Source of the DNA: Propionicimonas sp020161015
GTDB taxonomy: Bacteria; Actinomycetota; Actinomycetes; Propionibacteriales; Propionibacteriaceae
Direction of reading: 5' to 3'
DNA length: 64,000 nucleotides
Assembly: GCF_964266745.1 (NCBI RefSeq)
Contig: NZ_CAXWGX010000001.1
Span: forward strand, 620,001 to 684,000
In this document: in pieces, positions 58,065-64,000 of the stretch
Layout of the letters: each line of letters starts with the position of its first letter
Position numbering within the stretch: the first letter of the stretch is position 1
The notes under the pieces: generated by a model
Database searches by the model: none
The model's input: only the letters and a program-made list of their open reading frames with translations
What the model was told of the DNA's origin: nothing
Program-made: the position numbers and the translations under genes

Positions 58065-59267
58065 GTGGCCCGGAGATTGGCCGGTGCGGTGGGGCTGGAA
58101 CGTTCGGCGCCACCGTTCCGAGGCGGTCGACTTCCGGCCCTGCTCTGGGGGCTTCAGCTGGCCGTTCTGGCACCGGTCCTCGCCCTCCTCCTGGTTTCGC
58201 TGTACGGCGCGACGGCTACCGAGGTGGGTTGGGTGCTCGCGACGTACAACGCCTCCGGATTCGCCGCTTCACTGCTCCTCACGTACTGGGCGGACCGACG
58301 CGGCAACTACCTGCTCCCCCAGCTCGTCTGCGCTGGGCTGTCCCTGGCCTTGGCCTTCACCCTTGCCGTCGCCACGAGCCTTCCCTGGGCCACGGTGGCG
58401 CTCATCCTCCTCGGCGCCCCGGCCGGGGTCGGCGGACCGCTCCTTCTCGCTCAGTTGCGTGCCGCGGGGCGCTCGACCGCAGAGATCATCGACGCCCGAG
58501 CGATGTTCTCGCTCGCCTGGGTACTGGGTCCCCCGGTCGCGACCGCGTTGATGGCGTGGTCCGGAGGGCTGGCCGTCCTGGCGGTGGTTGGCCTGGCCGC
58601 CGTCGGGAGCGCCCTCGTCGGCGCCGTCCAAGTGAGAAGCGGCCGCAGGCTCGTGCGCCACGAGGTTGCCGAATTGGCACCTCACCCATCCGCCGACGTC
58701 CCCCAGCGGCGGGTCCGGGTCGCGGTAGTCTTCGCGGCGCTTTCGGTGGCCCAGGCCGCAGATGTCGCCGCTGTGTCGGTCATGGCGCTCCTGGTCGGTG
58801 AGTACCTAGGACTCCCCCTGGCGTGGGCTGGGATTGCCCTAGGCGCGGCCGCTGCCCTGGAGATCCCGGCTCTGCTCGCGATGGGCCGCCTCCACTCAGG
58901 TACCGTGCCCGCGAGGCTGCTGCTCGTGGGCTGCGGGTCGGGCGCGGGCTACTTTGCAGCCCTGGCCTTCGTGATCGACCCGTTATCCCTGGTCTTCGCC
59001 CAAGCGCTCAACGCGATCTTCTTCGCCGCCGTGGCGGCCATGGGCCTCACTCTCTTCCAGCTGATGGTGCCGAAGCCCGGCCTCGCGACCGGTCTCTTCG
59101 TGAACACCCGTCGTGTGGGCGCGATTTTCGCGGGCCCCCTGATCGGCCTCGTCGACACGCCTGCGGGCTACCCCGGGCTGCTGGCCGCGTGCGCGGCTCT
59201 CGCTCTTGTCGGGGGCTTGGTTACCTGGCTCGCGGCCCGTCGGGTGAGGACGGCATCGGACATCTGA
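58065..59267 (+). CDS. Sugar efflux transporter-like MFS protein
   Basis: 400 residues with about twelve hydrophobic helices. The A-like loop YWADRRGNYLLPQLVCAG near residue 70 and QLRAAGRSTAEIIDARAMFS, with WVLGPPVATALMAW after it, resemble the SET (sugar efflux) group of the MFS. GTG 58065 is preferred because GGGGAAGGA lies four to five bases upstream; in-frame ATG 58038 is the alternative and lies right after the palindrome. It converges on the MFS gene ending at 59306 with a 38-bp gap. Substrate is unknown. Confidence 0.85.
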   Translation: MARRLAGAVGLERSAPPFRGGRLPALLWGLQLAVLAPVLALLLVSLYGATATEVGWVLATYNASGFAASLLLTYWADRRGNYLLPQLVCAGLSLALAFTLAVATSLPWATVALILLGAPAGVGGPLLLAQLRAAGRSTAEIIDARAMFSLAWVLGPPVATALMAWSGGLAVLAVVGLAAVGSALVGAVQVRSGRRLVRHEVAELAPHPSADVPQRRVRVAVVFAALSVAQAADVAAVSVMALLVGEYLGLPLAWAGIALGAAAALEIPALLAMGRLHSGTVPARLLLVGCGSGAGYFAALAFVIDPLSLVFAQALNAIFFAAVAAMGLTLFQLMVPKPGLATGLFVNTRRVGAIFAGPLIGLVDTPAGYPGLLAACAALALVGGLVTWLAARRVRTASDI

Positions 59268-59305
59268 CCGACGTCTTCGCGCGCCAAGCACGCTCCCGCC
59301 AGGGG

Positions 59306-60976
59306 TCACACGCCGGACGGCCGGGTCCTCGCCCACGGCGTCACTTCGAAGCTGAGACCTGCCTCCCGTTCTGCGAGCGCAGACAGGATCTCGGCACGGA
59401 CGGCCAGCACGTCCGCGGAGTCGCGGCACCGGATCTCGATCGAGCCGATTTCCAGTTCCGGAGTGGCGACCAGGCAGAGGTACTCGTCAACCCGGCTGCG
59501 CCACCACTCGGGCGCCGCCTCGTTGGCCGCAGTGTCGATGGCCGTGAGTTCGCCGTTGATCCCGGGAAGGACGGCCGGGATCCGGACCGTCCGTCCGTCC
59601 TCGACGACGAGTTCGAGGGCCTCGTCCGCAGGAGGGAGCTGATCGGGGTTGGAAAAGATCCGCCACTGCACCAACCAGTTCGACAACTCCCGCCGCACCG
59701 TGGCCCCGAGCGTCCGGTAGCGAACGCCGCGGGCCCGATCAAGGCGCCGGGCCCTGCGGCGCGTCACGTAGGCGCCGACCACTCCGATTCCCCAGAAGAT
59801 GAACTGGGTCGCCATCGCCCACCGGAACGCGTCGGGCGTGTATCCGCCGAGGGCATCCAGCGTGATGCCGATCGACAGGACGCTGAGCATCCCGCCGAAG
59901 AAGCCGCCGACGATCACGAACCCGGTGGCGGCTCCGATCTGCTGCAACGGGTTCGATGCCCGGGCGACGTCGAAGCCGAGCGACCCGCCGGGTCCGCATG
60001 CCGCCATCCCGATCATCAGGACGGCCAGCAGCCAGACCGGTGCTGCCCCGGGCCACAGCAGGATCGCCACCCAGGGGACCGCGACCATCGCCGACACGAA
60101 CAGGGCGAGGTTAGTCCGCTGCAGCGGCGCTCGCCGGCTGAGGATGCCGAGGATCGGGCCGAACGGGATGCCGGCGATCACCATGAGCGTGAACATCGCT
60201 GCGGCGACCGGCTGCGGGTAGCCCAATCCTTTGGTCATGAACGGGTAGCCCCACATCATGGCGAAGGTGACGATCCACGAGGAGCACATCCAGTGGATCC
60301 AGAAACCGAGCAGGCTCGCCGGGATGCGGACGACGTTGCGGACGTGCTGCAGGGCGCTCACGTCGGCCGGGCTTCGGTGTGCGGACCGGCCCGGCGGCGC
60401 GTTCCGCAACACCGCGAAGATCAGCACTGCCGCGATCCCGGAGAGGCTTGCAGCGCTCACGAACGCCGGTTGCCAGCCGGCGGTGGCGAGGATGGCGGCG
60501 AGGGGAAAGGAACTCAGCACTTGCCCGGCCTGGCCGGCCATCGCTGTCAGCTGGTTCAGTACGGCGATCCGTCCGGGGCTGAACCAGGCAGGGATGAGGC
60601 GGAGCACCGCCGCGAACGTCATCGCATCACCGGCCCCCACGAGGACCCTGGCCACGATCGCGGAGACGACGTTCGTGCTCAACGCGAGGTCGAGCTGACC
60701 GAGGAACATCAGTACCGCGCCGCAGCCGATCACCGTCCGGCTCCCGAATCGGTCGGCCAGCACCCCGACCGGAACCTGCATGGCGGAGTACGTCAGCAGC
60801 TGGACGACCACAGAGAGGCTCACGAGCGAGGCGCCGGCCGAGAACCGGTCGGTCGCCTGGACGCTGGCCACTCCGAAGCTGGTCCGCTGCATCACTGCCA
60901 CGACGTAGGCGAACAGGCCCAGTCCCCACATGAGCCAGGCCCTCGGAGAGTCGAGGTGTCGAACCGCGGTGCTCAC
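59306..60976 (-). CDS. MFS transporter with a C-terminal cytoplasmic extension
   Basis: 556 residues. Twelve predicted helices occupy residues 12-425: QVPVGVLADRFGSRTVIGCG near 66 is the MFS loop 2-3 motif, and IPAWFSPGRIAVLNQLTAMA near 125 follows. After FWGIGVVGAYVTRRRARRLD, about 130 residues form a hydrophilic tail with acidic and Trp-rich stretches (e.g. VDEYLCLVATPELEIGSIEI) that I cannot assign. GTG 60976 has AAGGA about 11 bases upstream. It lies seven bases after the Gfo/Idh gene on the same strand, in the rmlA group. Confidence 0.87.
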   Translation of the reverse strand: MSTAVRHLDSPRAWLMWGLGLFAYVVAVMQRTSFGVASVQATDRFSAGASLVSLSVVVQLLTYSAMQVPVGVLADRFGSRTVIGCGAVLMFLGQLDLALSTNVVSAIVARVLVGAGDAMTFAAVLRLIPAWFSPGRIAVLNQLTAMAGQAGQVLSSFPLAAILATAGWQPAFVSAASLSGIAAVLIFAVLRNAPPGRSAHRSPADVSALQHVRNVVRIPASLLGFWIHWMCSSWIVTFAMMWGYPFMTKGLGYPQPVAAAMFTLMVIAGIPFGPILGILSRRAPLQRTNLALFVSAMVAVPWVAILLWPGAAPVWLLAVLMIGMAACGPGGSLGFDVARASNPLQQIGAATGFVIVGGFFGGMLSVLSIGITLDALGGYTPDAFRWAMATQFIFWGIGVVGAYVTRRRARRLDRARGVRYRTLGATVRRELSNWLVQWRIFSNPDQLPPADEALELVVEDGRTVRIPAVLPGINGELTAIDTAANEAAPEWWRSRVDEYLCLVATPELEIGSIEIRCRDSADVLAVRAEILSALAEREAGLSFEVTPWARTRPSGV

Positions 60977-60983
60977 TGCCGAG

Positions 60984-62105
60984 TCATCCTTTCGAGATCG
61001 TGGGCGCGCGGGGCGCCCAGTCGGCTGGCACCGTGCGGAGGTCGGGAGCCGAGCTCGCGACGTCCACGAACGAGGCAGCGTCGATGGACTCCTCGATCGC
61101 CAGCATCACGTCGAGGACGTGGTAGGCGAGATCGCCAGAGGCCAGGTGGTCCGACCCCTCCCGGATGCTGCGGGCCATGTCAAGCACGCCGAGGCCCCGG
61201 CCGTCGGAGGGCCCGGTGGTCGGCAGGTTGCTCCACTCTTCGTCTCCTGGGTGGAAGATCCGCAGCGGCCCGTCGAAGAGGTTCGGGTCCGGCACCGACA
61301 GGACGCCCTCGGTGCCGGTCACCTCGAAGAAGCCCCTTCGCGCCAGGGGCGACTCGAAGCTGAAGACGCTGATCGCTGACGCGCCGCTCTCGAACTCGGT
61401 GATGGCGCTCACGTGGGTGAGGACCTCGACCGGAAACTCCTCGCCGGCCCGCGGACCGGTGCCGATCACCCGAGTGGCAAGCGAGGCCGATCCTGTTGCG
61501 GCCACCCGGCGGACACCGCCGAGGAGGTGTACCAGTGCACTGAGGTAGTAGGGGCCGTGGTCGAGCAGTGGCCCGCCGCCACGTTGGTAGAGGAACTCTG
61601 GTCGCGGGTGCCACGACTCTGGGCCGGGTACCTGGAAGAGGGTGATGGCGGTGAGGGGTGTGCCGATGTCACCCCGTTCGATTGCTCGCCGGGCGGACTG
61701 GATGCCGGCGCCGAGGACCGAGTCGGGAGCGCACCCCACGCGAACCCCCGCCGTTCGTGCTGCGGTGAGCACGGTCCGTGCCTCGTCGCGTCCCAGGGCG
61801 AGTGGCTTCTCGCTCCAGACGTGCTTGCCCGCCTGGATCGCGGCCAGGTCGACGTCGGCGTGCGCGGCCGGAACTGTCAGATTGACCACGATCTCGACCC
61901 CTGAATGACCGAGAGCCAGTTCGGGCGGTCCGGACTCGGCGATGCCGTACTGCTCGGCGCGTCGTCTGGCCGCGTCGGGGTCGCGGTCGGCGATCACGCG
62001 CACAGCCAGGTCGGGGAAGGTGCTGAGGGTGTCGAGGTACTGGGTGCTGATGAATCCGGCGCCGACGATGGCGACACCGACCGCGCCCTGGTTCTGCTTG
62101 GTCAT
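60984..62105 (-). CDS. Gfo/Idh/MocA-family oxidoreductase
   Basis: 373 residues. Rossmann motif VGVAIVGAGFISTQYLDTLS near residue 9, IVVNLTVPAAHADVDLAAIQ near 72, and the signature GKHVWSEKPLALGRDEAR near 93. The C-terminal domain has FLYQRGGGPLLDHGPYYLSA near 170, with the catalytic Asp/His region. ATG 62105 overlaps the rmlA stop as ATGA; a longer frame to 62315 is wrong-frame rmlA. It may act on a nucleotide sugar or on a sugar carried by the MFS neighbour. Confidence 0.9.
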   Translation of the reverse strand: MTKQNQGAVGVAIVGAGFISTQYLDTLSTFPDLAVRVIADRDPDAARRRAEQYGIAESGPPELALGHSGVEIVVNLTVPAAHADVDLAAIQAGKHVWSEKPLALGRDEARTVLTAARTAGVRVGCAPDSVLGAGIQSARRAIERGDIGTPLTAITLFQVPGPESWHPRPEFLYQRGGGPLLDHGPYYLSALVHLLGGVRRVAATGSASLATRVIGTGPRAGEEFPVEVLTHVSAITEFESGASAISVFSFESPLARRGFFEVTGTEGVLSVPDPNLFDGPLRIFHPGDEEWSNLPTTGPSDGRGLGVLDMARSIREGSDHLASGDLAYHVLDVMLAIEESIDAASFVDVASSAPDLRTVPADWAPRAPTISKG

Positions 62106-62971
62106 GGCCGGTCCTGCAGGAGGCCGCGAAGGTAGCTGCCGTAGCTCGACCTGGCGAAGGCGTCGGCCCGCTCGCTGAGGGCGGCGTCGCCGAGGAACCC
62201 TGCGCGCCAGGCCGCCTCCTCGGGGCAGCCGACCTGGAGCCCTTGCCGTGCCTGGAGCGTCCGGACATACTCCCCGGCGTCGAGCAGGGAGTCGAGCGTT
62301 CCGGTGTCGAGCCACGCGGTGCCACGGGGCAGGATGGAGACGTGCAGTCGGCCCTGCTCGAGGTAGGCACGGTTGACGTCTGTGATCTCGTACTCACCGC
62401 GCCGTCCCGGCATGAGGTCGGCGGCGATGCCGACGACGTCCTCGTCGTAGAAGTAGAGCCCGGGAACGGCGTAGTGGGATCTCGGCTGCACGGGCTTCTC
62501 CTCGATCGAGAGCGCGCGTCCGTCGGATCCCACTTCGACCACGCCGTAGCGGGTGGGGTCGTCGACCCAGTAGCCGAACACGGTCGCCCCGGTGACGTCG
62601 GCCTGGCCCCGAAGACTCGTCCCGAGACCGGGACCGTGGAAGATGTTGTCGCCGAGGATGAGGCAGGAGGAGTGTCCGGCAACGAACCCGGCGCCGATGG
62701 TGAACGCCTGGGCGAGCCCTTTCGGTTCCGGCTGCACGGCGTAGGTGAGCTCGATGCCGAATTGGCTACCGTCCCCGAGGAGGCGCTGGAACGCGCCCTG
62801 CTCGTGGGGTGTCGTGATCACGAGGATGTCGCGGATGCCGGCCAGGATGAGCGTGGACAGCGGGTAATAGATCATCGGCTTGTCGTACACCGGGACCAGT
62901 TGCTTGCTGGTCGCGATGGTCAGGGGGTGCAGTCTCGTGCCTGAGCCTCCGGCGAGGATGATTCCACGCAT
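62102..62971 (-). CDS. rmlA: Glucose-1-phosphate thymidylyltransferase
   Basis: 289 residues, close to standard RmlA length. Activation motif MRGIILAGGSGTRLHPLT, then ATSKQLVPVYDKPMIYYPLS, FHGPGLGTSLRG near 110, YGVVEVGSDGRALSIEEKP near 142 (including the conserved Glu-Lys), and AWLDTGTLDSLLDAGEYV near 222. It would make dTDP-glucose. No rmlB, rmlC or rmlD lies in the window, and the gene is coupled to a Gfo/Idh gene instead. ATG 62971 has AAAGGGACC about seven bases upstream. Confidence 0.93.
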   Translation of the reverse strand: MRGIILAGGSGTRLHPLTIATSKQLVPVYDKPMIYYPLSTLILAGIRDILVITTPHEQGAFQRLLGDGSQFGIELTYAVQPEPKGLAQAFTIGAGFVAGHSSCLILGDNIFHGPGLGTSLRGQADVTGATVFGYWVDDPTRYGVVEVGSDGRALSIEEKPVQPRSHYAVPGLYFYDEDVVGIAADLMPGRRGEYEITDVNRAYLEQGRLHVSILPRGTAWLDTGTLDSLLDAGEYVRTLQARQGLQVGCPEEAAWRAGFLGDAALSERADAFARSSYGSYLRGLLQDRP

Positions 62972-63054
62972 GACGGATCGGTCCCTTTCGTGTCGGTGCG
63001 CGTCGCCGGGCTGAGTCCCGGCTGCGCCGATCGACCGCCGTCGCGGCGATCGTC

Positions 63055-63075
63055 CCGAGGGAGGTCAGCCCTCGG
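63055..63075 (-). terminator. Hairpin directly after the IclR stop
   Basis: CCGAGGG (63055-63061) pairs with CCCTCGG (63069-63075) across a 7-nt loop, ending at the base before the IclR stop codon (63076-63078). It would end the IclR transcript and insulate rmlA. No T-tract. Confidence 0.5.
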
Positions 63076-63861
63076 CTACCACTGCCAGTTGTCGAACAGG
63101 CTGCGCGAGATCTCGGCCGCAGCGTCCTGCAGGGCTGGCAGGTACTTGAGCAGTTCACCCGGGTCGCTGACTCCGATGATGCCGCTGAACGACAGGGCGG
63201 CAACCGTGGTGCCGTCATGGTCACGGACGGGGACGCTGATGCAGAATCCGCTCTCGGAGGTCTCACGGTCGTCGAATGCGTAGCCCCGCTCGGCGATATC
63301 CCGGAGGGTGGCCAGGAGCGCGTCGCGATCGGTGATGGTGTGACTCGTCAGCGGCCTGAGCTCGACAGTCGACAGCACCCTCAGCGCCAGATCGGCGGGA
63401 AGTTCGGCGAGGAGTACCTTGCCGCCGGCGGTCGCGTAGAGCGGCACCCGGGACAACAGCGGCGGCACGTAGTCGACCAGGCTATTGGTGCGCGACTGCT
63501 GGATGATGACGCCCTCGGAGCCGTCGCGGACGATCAGGTTCATCGCCGGCCCGAGCTCCGCGGTACGAGCCCGCATCACGAAGAGGGCAACCTCACGAAG
63601 GGCGAGGTTGAGGCTGCGCTTTTCGGTCAGGAAGCCGAGCTTCTGGCCGAGGACATAACTGCCGTCAGCCAGCTGGAACACCCACTGGGACTTCTCGAGC
63701 GTCTTCAGAATGCGGAACGCGGTGGACGGGTTGAGTTCGCAGGTGCGTGCGATCTCCTGCACACCGACCGGGGCGGTGCTGTTGCGGACGACATCGAGGA
63801 CCTTCAGGGCGCGCTCGACCATCTGGATGGTCTCGCCTGACTGGAAGTCCTGCTGCCTCAT
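63076..63861 (-). CDS. IclR-family transcriptional regulator
   Basis: 261 residues. N-terminal winged helix: ETIQMVERALKVLDVVRN, then VGVQEIARTCELNPSTAFRI and WVFQLADGSYVLGQKLGF. The complete effector domain has LPADLALRVLSTVELRPLTS, DIAERGYAFDDRETSESGFC with the usual Gly and Cys positions, ISVPVRDHDGTTVAALSFSG, and a final helix. ATG 63861 has AGGAAAC upstream; the frame to 63990 runs through two hairpins. It probably controls the rmlA-Gfo/Idh-MFS group immediately downstream. Confidence 0.92.
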   Translation of the reverse strand: MRQQDFQSGETIQMVERALKVLDVVRNSTAPVGVQEIARTCELNPSTAFRILKTLEKSQWVFQLADGSYVLGQKLGFLTEKRSLNLALREVALFVMRARTAELGPAMNLIVRDGSEGVIIQQSRTNSLVDYVPPLLSRVPLYATAGGKVLLAELPADLALRVLSTVELRPLTSHTITDRDALLATLRDIAERGYAFDDRETSESGFCISVPVRDHDGTTVAALSFSGIIGVSDPGELLKYLPALQDAAAEISRSLFDNWQW

Positions 63862-63917
63862 CGTTCCGTTTCCTGTCGGTCGGCCTCCGGCTGGCCGGTG
63901 TGCCAACCCTAGGCGTT

Positions 63918-63995
63918 CGCCGGACGCCGTGCCGTCCGGCGCGGGCTCGGGACGCGATTGCTCCGTCGCGCTCGTGGCGGGACGGAGCAATCGCG
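63918..63995. promoter_or_regulatory. Two inverted repeats upstream of the IclR gene at the window edge
   Basis: CGCCGGACG (63918-63926) pairs with CGTCCGGCG (63933-63941). CGCGATTGCTCCGTC (63953-63967) pairs perfectly with 63981-63995 over a 13-nt loop. The second is strong enough to be the terminator of a gene ending beyond the window; the first may belong to the IclR promoter or leader. Confidence 0.5.
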
Positions 63996-64000
63996 ATCGC

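Noticed and set aside
58823..61363. An 846-codon open frame on the + strand spanning two oppositely oriented genes
   Set aside because: It runs over the end of the efflux gene and antisense to the MFS gene, and the translation is Arg/Asp/Gly repeats without motifs.
1..64000. CRISPR arrays, complete tRNA or rRNA genes, or a replication origin
   Set aside because: I looked for regularly spaced short repeats, full cloverleaf patterns, rRNA-like blocks and DnaA-box clusters. None was convincing.

Overview
This window is high-GC DNA with densely packed ATGA/GTGA-overlapping operons, frequent GTG and TTG starts, lipoprotein-type solute-binding proteins and IclR/LacI/SorC regulators. That combination points to an actinobacterium. 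A large cobalamin cluster with CbiMNQO cobalt uptake and many periplasmic-type sugar ABC systems would suit the Propionibacteriales, but this assignment is inference.

Layout. (1) 1-8220: the tail of an unknown gene, then a leftward operon for uptake and hydrolysis of a beta-galactoside-like sugar (lipoprotein SBP, ATPase, permease, GH35 hydrolase, unknown protein), with a divergent LacI regulator and two operators. (2) 8221-29103: a roughly 19-kb cobalamin island. It holds cobT, cobQ, cbiMNQO, cbiT, cobO, a cobB-cobC-cobF fusion, cobK, cobD, cobI, cobM, cbiE, a cbiG-cobJ fusion, a cbiX-met8 fusion, cobH and cobA, with two cobalamin riboswitches. It is bracketed by two imperfect direct repeats of about 350 bp, each carrying a tRNA-Leu 3'-end remnant and integrase-arm-like repeats. 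(3) 29104-32745: the riboflavin operon ribD-ribE-ribBA-ribH behind an FMN riboswitch. (4) 32960-35675: an IS3-family element interrupted by an IS30-family element. (5) 35903-45539: a sugar regulon with an RbsABC-type transporter, two SIS proteins, a HAD phosphatase, an epimerase, a FGGY kinase and a SorC-type regulator; five copies of a TGCTCA-NN-TGAGCA palindrome tie it together. (6) 45545-55560: a second sugar locus with a four-component ABC transporter, a Gfo/Idh oxidoreductase, a VOC protein, a frameshifted TIM-barrel isomerase, an unusual regulator that joins an IclR-type helix-turn-helix to a periplasmic-binding-protein-like sensor, an IclR-like protein and a broken PfkB kinase. (7) 55869-64000: an epimerase/dehydratase-like SDR, a galactose mutarotase, a sugar efflux MFS protein, and an IclR / RmlA / Gfo-Idh / MFS group.

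The genes work together as carbohydrate-scavenging modules, each with its own local regulator, plus two riboswitch-controlled cofactor pathways. The cobalamin set covers uroporphyrinogen III to adenosylcobinamide phosphate plus the CobT step. It lacks CobU and CobS, and it mixes anaerobic-type enzymes (CbiX, CbiG, CbiE, CbiT) with the aerobic-type CobF while having no CbiD.

The most noteworthy observations are the att-like repeats around the cobalamin island, the CobB-CobC-CobF read-through fusion with its own internal ribosome binding site, the hybrid IclR-HTH/PBP regulator, and the shared SorC-regulon promoter architecture.
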